Below are positions 42,811 through 51,307 of a stretch of 64,000 nt of DNA, in pieces (the first letter of the stretch is position 1; every line of letters begins with the position of its first letter). Made by a program: the position numbers and the translations under genes. The stretch covers positions 62,001-126,000 of the forward strand of contig NZ_FXAT01000011.1 in the NCBI RefSeq assembly GCF_900177725.1. The letters are read 5' to 3'. The DNA is from Paraburkholderia susongensis (GTDB lineage: Bacteria > Pseudomonadota > Gammaproteobacteria > Burkholderiales > Burkholderiaceae). A model generated the notes under the pieces. The model ran no database searches and was not told the origin of the DNA. It saw only the letters and a list, made by a program, of their open reading frames with translations.

Positions 42811-43794
42811 ATGTCCCGTCATTCGCCGCTCACGCGCCGCGCGTTTCTTGCCGGCGCGGGAGCCTCGCTGGCCGCCGCCGCGTTGCCTGTCGTCTCCGCT
42901 TCCGTGTTTGCCGCCGATGCGCACGCGAAAGAATTTCGCATCGGCTATCAGAAAGCAGCAAGCACGCTCGTGCTGCTCAAGGCACACGGCACGCTCGAAA
43001 AGCGGCTCGCGCCGCTCGGCATCGCTGTCAAATGGACCGAGTTTCCGGCCGGGCCGCAATTGCTCGAAGGGCTGAACGTCGGTGCGATCGACTTCGGCTA
43101 TGTGGGCGAAGCGCCGCCTGTGTTCGCGCAGGCCGCGGGCGCGAACTTCGTGTACACCGCGTATGAAATTCCGACGCCGCACGCCGAAGGCATCCTCGTG
43201 CATCCGGATGCGCCGATCAAAACGCTGGCTGACTTGAAGGGCAAGAAAATCGCGTTGAACAAAGGCTCGGATGTGCACTGGTTTCTGGTCGCAGCGTTGC
43301 AGAAGAACGGCGTGAAGTTCAACGAAATTCAACCCGTCTATCTGCCGCCCGCCGACGCGCGCGCGGCTTTCGAACGCGGTGCGGTCGACGCATGGGCGAT
43401 CTGGGATCCGTTTCTCGAAGCAGCGAAACGGCAGTCGAATGCGCGCCTGCTGGCGGATGCCGAAGGTATCGTGAGTCACCATCAGTTCTTTCTGAGCGCG
43501 CGGCCGTTCGCGCAGCAGAACGGCGAGGTACTCGCCATCGCGATGGATGAAATCGGCAAGGAAGGGGAATGGGTACGCGGCCATTACAGCGAGGCCGCCG
43601 CGCAGCTTGCACCGATTCAGGGGCTCGACGCGAGCGTGATCGAATCAGGTTTGCGCCATTACGCGCATATCTACAAACCGGTCGATGCGAACGTGCTTGC
43701 TGAACAACAACGTATCGCCGATACATTCACCGAACTGCGTCTGATCCCAACGAAAATCGTCACCCGGGATGCGGCGCTGGCAGGCAAAGCCTAG
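42811..43794 (+). CDS. ssuA: aliphatic sulfonate ABC transporter substrate-binding protein (orphan SsuA-like)
   Basis: A 327-residue periplasmic binding protein. The N-terminus LTRRAFLAGAGASLAAAALPVVSA is a Tat-type signal. The mature start FRIGYQKAASTLVLLKAHGTLEKRLAPLGIAVKWTEFPAGPQLLEGLNVGAIDFGYVGEAPPVFAQAAG matches SsuA. No ssuB, ssuC or ssuD gene flanks it, so it must use a permease elsewhere or be a leftover of a moved operon. A terminator follows. Confidence 0.88.
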   Translation: MSRHSPLTRRAFLAGAGASLAAAALPVVSASVFAADAHAKEFRIGYQKAASTLVLLKAHGTLEKRLAPLGIAVKWTEFPAGPQLLEGLNVGAIDFGYVGEAPPVFAQAAGANFVYTAYEIPTPHAEGILVHPDAPIKTLADLKGKKIALNKGSDVHWFLVAALQKNGVKFNEIQPVYLPPADARAAFERGAVDAWAIWDPFLEAAKRQSNARLLADAEGIVSHHQFFLSARPFAQQNGEVLAIAMDEIGKEGEWVRGHYSEAAAQLAPIQGLDASVIESGLRHYAHIYKPVDANVLAEQQRIADTFTELRLIPTKIVTRDAALAGKA

Positions 43795-43817
43795 CGCCGC
43801 CGCATGACGTTTGCGCC

Positions 43818-43839
43818 GCGTGACGTTGTTACGTCACGC
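43818..43839 (+). terminator. intrinsic terminator after the SsuA gene
   Basis: GCGTGACG and CGTCACGC pair around TTGTTA, followed by AGTTTCTTT. It lies about 24 bases after the stop. Confidence 0.7.
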
Positions 43840-43871
43840 GAGTTTCTTTACTTCGACATTCACCTGTTCGC

Positions 43872-44231
43872 TCAGGCGAAGAGTGCCGCGACGTTTTCAG
43901 GCGGGCGGCCAATCACGGCTCGCCCGTTTCGCACGACGATCGGACGTTGCAGCAGGATCGGATGCTGCGCTAATGCCTGATATAGCTGCGCGTCGGTGAG
44001 CGATGGATCGGCGAGATTGAGTTCCTTGTACTCAGCTTCCGTGTCGCGGATCATTTCGCGGATTGGGCAACCGAGTTGTGCATTGAGCTGCTTGAGCTCG
44101 GCGATGCCAAGCGGCTGTTTCAGGTATTCGACAATTTCGGTTGCTTCATTCGCGCTGTTGTAGGTGCTCGCGATGAGTTCGCAGGCAGCGCGTGATTTGG
44201 AGCAGCGGGGGTTGTGGTAGATGGTGATCAT
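43872..44231 (-). CDS. arsC: ArsC-family arsenate reductase (glutaredoxin type)
   Basis: A 119-residue thioredoxin-fold reductase. The active site NPRCSKSR carries Cys10, and the conserved end RPIVVRNGRAVIGRPPENV is present. It reduces arsenate to arsenite with glutaredoxin and glutathione. No arsR or arsB gene is adjacent. It lies just outside the partition locus. Confidence 0.9.
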   Translation of the reverse strand: MITIYHNPRCSKSRAACELIASTYNSANEATEIVEYLKQPLGIAELKQLNAQLGCPIREMIRDTEAEYKELNLADPSLTDAQLYQALAQHPILLQRPIVVRNGRAVIGRPPENVAALFA

Positions 44232-44364
44232 CGGGTGGTTTGGGGTTTGCGTTGTAGAGGGTCGTTGCAGCGGGATAGAGAGAGATTTTAGCCGCTGACC
44301 GGACGAGGATGCAGTGAGGCGATTGCGTGGCCGCTCGCCTGTGGGACAGAAGCTGGATATGCCG

Positions 44365-44380
44365 GTTTATGCGCATAAAG
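44365..44380. promoter_or_regulatory. parS: parS candidate 1
   Basis: The palindrome TTTATGCGCATAAA is at 44366-44379. Identical cores occur at 44607 and 45384. I did not see it elsewhere in the window, which supports a ParB-binding function. It lies upstream of parA in a gene-free interval (44232-44722). Confidence 0.75.
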
Positions 44381-44605
44381 TCTTGTCCACGCCCCTACCT
44401 AACCGAAGCACATCAGTGACGCACGTCAGTGGCGCACGTCGCGGTAACCAGATCACCAGAAACAGAGACTTCCTCGCCAACGCGCAGCGCACGCATGGCA
44501 ACCGCCGCTTCTCGCAACACCACTTCGTCAAACACTTGAGGAGAAAAGCCGTCAGCCCCTCGGCCCGCACCTGTTTGGCCGAACACTTCCGCGCGCGCCT
44601 GTCCT

Positions 44606-44621
44606 CTTTATGCGCATAAAC
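44606..44621. promoter_or_regulatory. parS: parS candidate 2
   Basis: The same palindromic core at 44607-44620, flanked by C on both sides. It lies about 100 bases before the parA start. Confidence 0.75.
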
Positions 44622-44722
44622 CTCTGCCGAATGGCTAATTCCTGTTTTCATTTACACAAATCATTTGAAATAGGAATTCATCCAGGTAAAATCCATTTGC
44701 GTCTAAAAAGAGGAGGTGAAAT

Positions 44723-45382
44723 TTGGCAGCTGAAATCATCGCGGTAACACAGCAGAAGGGCGGGGTCGGGAAAAGCACAATCGCGATGCATCTCGGCGCT
44801 GCGTTTCACGAAAAAGGCAAGCGTGTTCTCGTCGTCGACGCGGATGGCCAAAACACCCTGATCCACTGGGCCAGCGCTTCCTCCGGCGACGTCGGCATTC
44901 CATTCCACGTCGTCAACCTCTCAGAAGCAGGCAGCCAGATCCATCGCGAGATCAAGAAGTTCGTGGCTGACTACGACATCATCGTTGTCGACTGCCCACC
45001 CTCCATCACTGAAAAAGTTTCCGGCGTCGTGCTGCTCGCGGCAAGCGTCGCGGTGATCCCGACGTCGTCATCGCCCGCCGATTACTGGTCGAGCATCGGC
45101 CTCGTCAAGCTGGTCCAGCAAGCCCAGGTCATGAACGAAGACCTGCGCGCCGTCTTTCTGCTCAACAAGACCGAAGAGAAACGGATGCTGACGCGCGAGC
45201 TGAAGCGCGCTCTGGAAGAACTCGGCTTCCCTCTGCTCAAGACCCAGATCCCGACCCGCGAAGCCTACAAGCAGGCGATGGCGTTAGGGCAGACCGTGCT
45301 TCAGATGAACGACCGCGGCGCCAAGCTCGCCGCTATCGAAGTCAGGGCGTGCGCGAACGAGATCGCCGCCCTGCTCCCCTGA
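44723..45382 (+). CDS. parA: chromosome/plasmid partition ATPase ParA
   Basis: A 219-residue P-loop ATPase of the short ParA (type Ib-like) class without an N-terminal HTH. The deviant Walker A motif is KGGVGKST (12-19), followed by VLVVDADGQNTL and IIVVDCPPS. The start is TTG at 44723 with a strong AGGAGGTG before it. It should drive segregation of ParB-parS complexes of this replicon. A third parS site lies in the 24-base gap before parB. Confidence 0.93.
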   Translation: MAAEIIAVTQQKGGVGKSTIAMHLGAAFHEKGKRVLVVDADGQNTLIHWASASSGDVGIPFHVVNLSEAGSQIHREIKKFVADYDIIVVDCPPSITEKVSGVVLLAASVAVIPTSSSPADYWSSIGLVKLVQQAQVMNEDLRAVFLLNKTEEKRMLTRELKRALEELGFPLLKTQIPTREAYKQAMALGQTVLQMNDRGAKLAAIEVRACANEIAALLP

Positions 45383-45398
45383 GTTTATGCGCATAAAG
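45383..45398. promoter_or_regulatory. parS: parS candidate 3
   Basis: The TTTATGCGCATAAA core at 45384-45397, directly after the parA stop and before the parB start. Confidence 0.75.
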
Positions 45399-45406
45399 GA
45401 CCCCGA

Positions 45407-46462
45407 ATGAAACCGTCCCAATTCGCCAAAGGCTTTCAAGCACGTCCTGATACGACCAGCAGCGAGAAACGCACGGCGCTCGATCGTCTGAATGCGATCG
45501 ACGGCCTGGTCAAGAACGCACCGAACAATGCCGCCAACGCCGGGCGTGCGATACCCGCCGTCTTGCCGCCAGGCATCCAGGAAATCGATACCGTCGACAC
45601 GGCCAACGAATCGGCGGCCTATCGTGCGTGGAGACTCGAGCACGGCTACCGCCCGGGTCAGGTCATCGAACTTGCGCTCAAAGCGATCAAGCCAAGCCCC
45701 TTCAATCCGCGGCACTTTTATCTGAAATCGTCGATTGCGGAGCTCGCCGTCAATCTGGCGAAGCAGGGGCAGCAACAGGCGATTCACGTCATCCCCGACT
45801 ACGATAATCCCGGCACCTATTTTGTCAGCGACGGCGGCCGGCGCGTGCGGGCGCTGAAAGAGGCGAACAAGGAGTCGGTGAAAGCGATCGTCATCGATCT
45901 GCCGATTGGCCTCCAGAGCTATAAGCTCGGCTACGACCTGAACGTCCAGCGCGACTCGCAGACGGTGTTCGACAACGCGGTCGTCTGGAAGCGCTTTCTC
46001 GATGAGCGGCATTTCCAGAGCCAGAAGGAGTTGGCAGAACATCTCGGGCTGGACGAATCGACCGTCGCGGTCGCGCTGTCCATCGCCAAATTGCCGGAAA
46101 CCATCATGCACGAGATGGTCGCGCGTCCCGACCGCTTCGGCTCAAACATGGCATACCAGGTGGGCCGGTATCACACCGCCCGGGGCGCGGAAGCCACGCT
46201 GCGGCTGATCAACCGGATCCTCTCCGACGACCTGAGCACACGCCAGGTCGCCGACATCGTCAAGGGCAGGGCGACCGCGCAGGAAAGCACCAAGCCGGCA
46301 GGCCGGCAACGCTATGCGCAACGTCTGGAAATCAAACTTGAGGGAGTCTCGGTTGGCGACCTCAAGTCCTACGGGGACGATCGGCTCGAGTTGCGCCTGA
46401 AAGGCCTCACGCGTGAAAAGCGCGATGACATTCTCCGACAGATCGAAAAGATGCTGAAGTAG
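45407..46462 (+). CDS. parB: partition protein ParB
   Basis: A 351-residue ParB/Spo0J-family protein. An N-terminal disordered stretch (1-75) is followed by the ParB/Srx CTP-binding-type domain (about 90-190; SPFNPRHFY and DGGRRVRALKEAN), the HTH domain (about 205-290; SQKELAEHLGLDESTVAVALSIAKLPETI), and a C-terminal dimerisation region ending in RDDILRQIEKML. It should bind the three parS candidates. Adjacent to parA and convergent with repA. Confidence 0.92.
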   Translation: MKPSQFAKGFQARPDTTSSEKRTALDRLNAIDGLVKNAPNNAANAGRAIPAVLPPGIQEIDTVDTANESAAYRAWRLEHGYRPGQVIELALKAIKPSPFNPRHFYLKSSIAELAVNLAKQGQQQAIHVIPDYDNPGTYFVSDGGRRVRALKEANKESVKAIVIDLPIGLQSYKLGYDLNVQRDSQTVFDNAVVWKRFLDERHFQSQKELAEHLGLDESTVAVALSIAKLPETIMHEMVARPDRFGSNMAYQVGRYHTARGAEATLRLINRILSDDLSTRQVADIVKGRATAQESTKPAGRQRYAQRLEIKLEGVSVGDLKSYGDDRLELRLKGLTREKRDDILRQIEKMLK

Positions 46463-46471
46463 GTGGGCGGA

Positions 46472-46537
46472 GTGGCGGGCGCGTTCGCGCGCCACGCTTC
46501 ATCGGTGAGTTCATTGAAGACCGCCCGCTAGCGGGCG
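46472..46537. terminator. hairpins between convergent parB and repA
   Basis: An imperfect stem (46472-46495, GTGGCG ... CGCCAC) and a perfect palindrome CGCCCGCTAGCGGGCG (46522-46537) occupy the 86-base gap between the two gene ends. Confidence 0.6.
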
Positions 46538-46548
46538 ATATTGACCGC

Positions 46549-47898
46549 TCAGGCCGCGCGCGACTGGCTCAGCGTAAAGGCGAGCAGGTCACCGTCGGTC
46601 GGTTCGCCCCAGGTCTTACGCGCGAGCCAGTCGAAGAAAACCGTTTCGACGATCTTCGAATCCAGCCCACGACGGCGCCAGTCGTCCCGCATGTGGGTGC
46701 CAAGCCCCGGCAGTTCCTCTTCCTCGAAAGACTGCCGTGCGATATCCCGTTCCGACTCACCCTGCTCGTTGTACAACTCGTAGGCCTGCTTGCGGCGATA
46801 CGCGGAGTATTCGCCGAGCAGACGCGCCTTGAGATCGTCAGCCGGCGTCGCGGCGACTTTCCCGACACTGCCGGCCAACGGCAATGTCTCGACGGGCGGC
46901 GCATAGCCTTTCTTCAACGCATCCTTGAACAGCGCCGGCGCACTGCGCACCGGCGGCAGCGACGTGCTACGCATGCGCTGCTCGGTCATCTGCAAAGCCG
47001 CGCGGATGCGGTTTTCCTCGCTGTCGGCATACAACGTCTGCGCTTCCTTGAGCGGGATGCCGATCTTCACCATCCGGTCGACCAGCGTGCTGTCGAACAC
47101 GTTGGGATGTTCGTCGAGCGCAAGCATCGGCTGCTTGCGCTCAGTCACGCGAAACTGGATTTCGGCGACGCGACGCCCTTCACGATGCTCGATCAGCTCC
47201 ACGAAGATGTTCGTCACTGCGTTGACCTCGGCGATCGCCGGACGCAGATAATCGCGCTTGAAATACTTGTACTCGCGCTTCGCTTCGTCGCCCGCTTCCG
47301 TGTCCGGCGTGCCCGACAGGATCGGGCGCCACCATTCCCACGTCTCGCGCATCGTCAGATGGCTTGGGTTGGTCAGATAGCGCACGCAGATCTCATAAAG
47401 CGCGAGGCCCGCGCTGCTGCGCAACTGGCTCTGGAACTGCAGACTCAGACGGGCATACTGAACCGGATCGAGCAGCTTTTTCTTGATCTTCGGCGCAAAC
47501 GAGAACTCGACCCAGACGCGGCGAGTGTTCGGGTCTTCGAGAATTTCCGCGTCGGCAATCAGCGTCGAAATACCCCATTTGCGGCCAGGCTTCTGGCTGG
47601 ACGTGCCGGTGCTCCATTCGACCTGCACCGACACCATGCGGCGCAGGTGCTCCTTGACGAGCGCGGTGTCGTTCGAATCGAATGCCGAGTTCGCAACGAT
47701 GTCCGACAGCAAGGCGCGGTACGTGTCGCCCGATTCATCCGCCTGCTGGGCCACGGCGAGCAGCACGTTGAACAGCTTGCGGGTAAGCAGCGTGATTTTG
47801 CCGCTCTTGGGCTGGATCGCGATCGCCTCGACGGCTTTGCGCAACTCAGCGGAGCTCGGGCTGACTACATCGGTCTTTTTCGCGCGCTTCGTGGCCAT
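46549..47898 (-). CDS. repA: replication initiator RepA/RepB (Rep_3 family)
   Basis: A 449-residue iteron-binding initiator. The winged-helix Rep_3 region spans about 25-270: ITLLTRKLFNVLLAVAQQ, VRYLTNPSHLTMRETWEWWRPILSG and KYFKRDYLRPAIAEVNAVTNIFVELIEHREGRRVAEIQFRV. The C-terminal part (ERDIARQSFEEEELPGLGTHMRDDWRRRGLDSKIVETVFFDWLARKTWG) is the extension seen in Burkholderia secondary chromosome initiators. It is transcribed away from the repeat array, whose nearest copies lie 120-230 bases upstream of its start, so autoregulation by iteron binding is likely. Confidence 0.9.
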   Translation of the reverse strand: MATKRAKKTDVVSPSSAELRKAVEAIAIQPKSGKITLLTRKLFNVLLAVAQQADESGDTYRALLSDIVANSAFDSNDTALVKEHLRRMVSVQVEWSTGTSSQKPGRKWGISTLIADAEILEDPNTRRVWVEFSFAPKIKKKLLDPVQYARLSLQFQSQLRSSAGLALYEICVRYLTNPSHLTMRETWEWWRPILSGTPDTEAGDEAKREYKYFKRDYLRPAIAEVNAVTNIFVELIEHREGRRVAEIQFRVTERKQPMLALDEHPNVFDSTLVDRMVKIGIPLKEAQTLYADSEENRIRAALQMTEQRMRSTSLPPVRSAPALFKDALKKGYAPPVETLPLAGSVGKVAATPADDLKARLLGEYSAYRRKQAYELYNEQGESERDIARQSFEEEELPGLGTHMRDDWRRRGLDSKIVETVFFDWLARKTWGEPTDGDLLAFTLSQSRAA

Positions 47899-48018
47899 GC
47901 GTCGAGGTGAAGAGGGAATTTCGCGTGAGCATACCGGCTGTGGTGATACGCGTCTATAGCGTCGATCTCACCGTTGCCGGTGATGCAAGTTTACGAAGCG
48001 CGACTCACCTCGAGCAAC

Positions 48019-49630
48019 TCCCGAAAACCCTCACCTGACCCGCGCGCCGCCAGGTTCGGGCTCTCCTTGCAGGTCGCGGCCTTCGCGAATCAGATCAAAT
48101 TTGCGGTGCGCACGAACGGGGAGCGCTCTATCCCGAATCTTCTCACCTCAAAAAATTTGCGATTTTTTTCGAGCTATCGCATAAACAACGGGGTACCGCG
48201 ACGTGCCGACCCGGTGGCAGAGCGTCGGATGCGTTTTGCCGCCAGCGGGATGATGCCGTCCAGGCAAACGTCGGATCGACGGATGCATTATCGGCACAGT
48301 CTGAGAGGGGAGTGCGTCGAGCCGGGACGGGTTCCAGACCTCACGGGGAGCTCGAAGACTATCGCCATTGAGAGGCTGCGTGCGGCGCAGCGAGGTTAGT
48401 CCACAGGATGCCGCCCGGTTAGCTCAGACACCCGCGCTGACAACCTCATCCTCGTCGCAGAAAATCCGGGCGGCCGCCCGGTGACGCTCTCCAACGCCAA
48501 ACAGGCGATTGCCTATTGATTTAGCCTGACCTGCTGCTCCGTCTCATTCAGAAAACCGGGCTCAAAACGGTGGCTCAAGCCCGCGACCAACCCGAGCTTT
48601 GCTCTCTGATCGAAATCTCTTTTCTCAAATGCCCCCGAAAAAGCTCACCTTAACGCCGTCGAACGATGTGAACCAGCGCGCCCTCCAGCCGCGCCAGCAC
48701 CGCCTCGCACCCAAAAAGCCTCCCGAAAAACCTCGCCTTCAAGGTTTTCCGAAGCAGACGCGCGGCGGCCATAGAAAGTCCCGAAAAACCTCACCTTTCC
48801 AGCCGGAGGGACAAGATTTCAATGATTTCAGTGACTTGCGATAATCCACAGGCACCCGCCATCACCCGCTACTCCCGAAAGTTCTCACCTCGAATCACTT
48901 TCCGGCCTCGCGAGCCTTTCCACTAATCGCATCCAGGCTTCCCGAAAAACCTCACCTTTGAAATCCAGTATTCGCAAATTAGGGGGCTCGCAACTACCAT
49001 CAGACGGGCGTCTCCAGCCGATAATCTTGCTCTGGATCCCGAATCTCCTCACCTTGAGGCTTGGAAACGACTTCCAGGCATCCCGAAAAATCTCACCTTT
49101 AGCCAAATCGGCAGCCGGATCAGGTCTGCAAGTCCAACCGCTCGCTCACATCCCGAATTCGCTCACCTTTCCGATTGCCGCACTTGCCGGCCGGCCAACG
49201 CAGCGGACCGGCTTCGGCCCCTCGACTCGAGTTCTATCCTGTAAAAGCTCACCTTAGCGGCTCGAATGCCCAAAACTGAGGCAAAAATGACCGGCTGGCC
49301 CCGTAAAACCTCACCTTCGGTTCGCGTTTTCTCCCGACTCGGCTCACCAATAGGGTTAACAGCCCTAAAACAAGCCCAAAAATCAGCTCCCATCGACCTC
49401 CCGAAAGCACTCACCTTTGATCCAACTGACCTAGGAAAGGACTTTCGAGCATGGCCGCGCGATTCAGGGCGCCAGCGTCCCGCAAAATCTCACCTTTGGC
49501 CAAACCGCATGTTTACGGCGTTTCCTGAACCCGCTCACGTTCTGTCCCGGACCTTCTCACCAGGATCCCCGAACCCCATCACTCGAGTTCCCCGCAGAGT
49601 CTCACCACGTCTCCCGCAAAGCTTCACCTT
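48019..49630 (+). repeat. iteron array of the replication origin
   Basis: About 20 same-orientation copies of a 18-20 base motif. Best form: TCCCGAAAAACCTCACCTTT (48779, 48940). Copies begin near 48019, 48131, 48634, 48721, 48779, 48873, 48940, 49037, 49081, 49151, 49237, 49299, 49332, 49399, 49478, 49523, 49545, 49590 and 49612. Two lie near repA, then a gap of about 490 bases, then the main block. Constant parts are the TCCCG start and the CTCACC core. Spacing varies from about 20 to 90 bases. One-mismatch DnaA box TAATCCACA at 48842-48850. No gene is supported inside. Confidence 0.85.
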
Positions 49631-49639
49631 GACGGGCTA

Positions 49640-49870
49640 GAATCCCCGCCAGATAAGGGTTTGCTGAGTCGTTAACGTTTTTAACAAGGGTTCAAAGGTG
49701 TTTACTTTTATGACTCTCAACTGACTTCCCCCGCGAGCTTCCAAGACACCACCTTCCTAACCCGTCAGCATCAGCAAGCGTTCGTGAAACAGTGCACGAT
49801 CATTTGAAAATCAATAAAACCTCTTTCTTTACAAGAGCTTATTGGCTATTCTTCGTTTTGTTTCACGGGA
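49640..49870. other. AT-rich stretch next to the iterons (candidate unwinding element)
   Basis: DNA between the last iteron and the KfrA promoter is much richer in A and T than its surroundings. It includes GTTAACGTTTTTAAC near 49675 and the run AAAATCAATAAAACCTC at about 49805. Such a stretch beside iterons is the usual duplex-unwinding element. No open frame is supported. Confidence 0.5.
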
Positions 49871-49955
49871 AAAAGTCCTCCACGCATATTCAGCAGCGCT
49901 CTTTGTCCTTCAAAGCACCTCTGTTTACGTCGACTCCCTCTCCACGAACAAATTG

Positions 49956-49969
49956 GTAGCAAACGCTAC
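49956..49969. promoter_or_regulatory. candidate KfrA operator
   Basis: GTAGC-AAAC-GCTAC, a perfect five-base dyad about 45 bases before the kfrA-like start, beside TATGAT (49979-49984), a possible -10. KfrA proteins of plasmids repress their own promoter by binding palindromes; that link is inferred. Confidence 0.4.
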
Positions 49970-50014
49970 GTAAATTGTTATGATTTATCCAATTTGGGTG
50001 ACATTGAGGCAGAC

Positions 50015-51241
50015 ATGAATCTGGATCTGGAACGGCAAGCCATTCGCAGCGAGCTTGAAGCGATGCGTACGCAAGGGGTGCGCAGGCAGGATCTTTCGCT
50101 CCATGCCTGCAAGCGGCTCTTTTTCGATCTGGGCATTCGCCCGTCCATGGCGGCGGTTCGCGATCTCACACAGACCGGCAGCGCCAGCGACATCCCGAAA
50201 GACATCGATCACTTCTGGGAACGCATCCGCAATGTGTCGCGCGTCAAAGTTGGCGCTGGCGCGATCCCGAAGGCGCTTGAAGAACGTGCGGGCGAACTAT
50301 TGGGTGCGCTGTTCGAAGAAGCGGTTGCCGAAGCAAAGGCCGCGCTCGATGGCGAACGCGAAGAAGTCCACGCCCAGATCAGCGCTGCCGATCAACGCGC
50401 CCGCGACGCGGAAATTCGCCGCGACGCGGCCGACGAGGCGATCAAACGAAGCGAAGCGCGAACCGAAGCCGCATGGGAGCGGGTTCGCGAACTCGAAAAC
50501 GAGTTATCGAGCGCGACGACCCACGGAAATGTCCATCTCGAGGGATTGCAGGCGACCACGCGCCGGCTCGACCAGGAAAACGAGGTGCTCCGTCAGCGCC
50601 TCGAGACCGAACAGACGGCGAATGCCGCGCTGCGTGACCGGATCGACGCGTTGCATGTCGAATTGCGGCAAAGCACTGAACACTATGCGCAGCAGATCAA
50701 GGACGCAGTTGCCGAAGCCGAGCGACGCGTCAAACCGATGCTGGTCGAACTCGATTCGCTGCGTAGCATGGCCGCGACCTATCAGTCGGGCGTTCGCGAC
50801 GCGAGCCGCAAGGAATTCGAGTTCATTCAGCAGATTGCCGCGGCCAAGGCGCGCGCGGATCGGCTCGACGCGCAGCTGCGCGAACAGTCTGATGAAGTGG
50901 ATGCGTTGACGAAAGAGGTCACCGCGCTGCGCGGCCAGCAGGGCATCGATCCGGCAATCGCCGCGCTGCTTTGTTCGCTGGTCGGTTCCGGCCGGCTGAC
51001 CAGCGAAGAGTTGAGCCTGATCGGCACCGCGGCGGACGGCCATGTCACGCTGCCCGCGCGTTGCCCGAAATGTGAAGAAGGTGAGCCGGAACTGTCGCAG
51101 GTCGATCACCGTTTCGAGCTGCTCTGCCCAGAATGTGAGCACTCGTCGGGCCTCGGCGAATCAAGGCTGGCGGCGGTCAGCCAGTTTCTGTCGAGCGATT
51201 CGGCCGTGCAGTCCGCGCCACCCGTCGGCACCGTGCGATAG
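50015..51241 (+). CDS. kfrA: KfrA-like DNA-binding coiled-coil protein with zinc ribbon
   Basis: A 408-residue protein. The N-terminal about 115 residues (LRSELEAMRTQGVRRQDLSLHACKRLFF-type start, then VRDLTQTGSASDIPKDIDHFWERI) fit the KfrA N-terminal DNA-binding domain. About 115-330 is a long heptad-rich coiled coil. A C-terminal zinc-ribbon pattern CPKC (about 349) and CPEC (about 371) is added, not part of classical plasmid KfrA. GAGG precedes ATG 50015. It lies between the iteron array and two inverted iterons, suggesting a replicon-maintenance or nucleoid-like role. Confidence 0.8.
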   Translation: MNLDLERQAIRSELEAMRTQGVRRQDLSLHACKRLFFDLGIRPSMAAVRDLTQTGSASDIPKDIDHFWERIRNVSRVKVGAGAIPKALEERAGELLGALFEEAVAEAKAALDGEREEVHAQISAADQRARDAEIRRDAADEAIKRSEARTEAAWERVRELENELSSATTHGNVHLEGLQATTRRLDQENEVLRQRLETEQTANAALRDRIDALHVELRQSTEHYAQQIKDAVAEAERRVKPMLVELDSLRSMAATYQSGVRDASRKEFEFIQQIAAAKARADRLDAQLREQSDEVDALTKEVTALRGQQGIDPAIAALLCSLVGSGRLTSEELSLIGTAADGHVTLPARCPKCEEGEPELSQVDHRFELLCPECEHSSGLGESRLAAVSQFLSSDSAVQSAPPVGTVR

Positions 51242-51263
51242 CGGATAAAGCGTCAAAAGCGTC

Positions 51264-51307
51264 AAAGGTGAGGAAATTCGGGAGTTAAAAGGTGAGGATT
51301 TTCAGGG
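51264..51307 (-). repeat. two inverted iteron copies between kfrA and the recombinase gene
   Basis: On the minus strand, copies of the iteron motif read at 51283-51264 (TCCCGAATTTCCTCACCTTT) and 51307-51288 (CCCTGAAAATCCTCACCTTT). They face opposite to the main array. The second overlaps the last codons and stop of the recombinase-like gene. Confidence 0.8.

Noticed and set aside
44367..44651. 94-codon minus-strand open frame upstream of parA
   Set aside because: No ribosome-binding site, Cys/Arg-rich unlikely composition, and both ends overlap the parS sites.
48019..49630. CRISPR-like array of short repeats
   Set aside because: Repeats are imperfect and only about 20 bases, spacer length varies from about 20 to 90, no cas genes are near, and repA/parAB context fits iterons.
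48599..49640. Several short open frames within the iteron region
   Set aside because: Their translations consist of repeated iteron-derived segments (SRKTSPF-like) with no ribosome-binding sites or homology.
49855..49872. GTTTCACGGGAAAA resembling a main-chromosome parS
   Set aside because: It departs from the GTTTCACGTGAAAC palindrome at the centre and end, and the replicon has its own three perfect sites.
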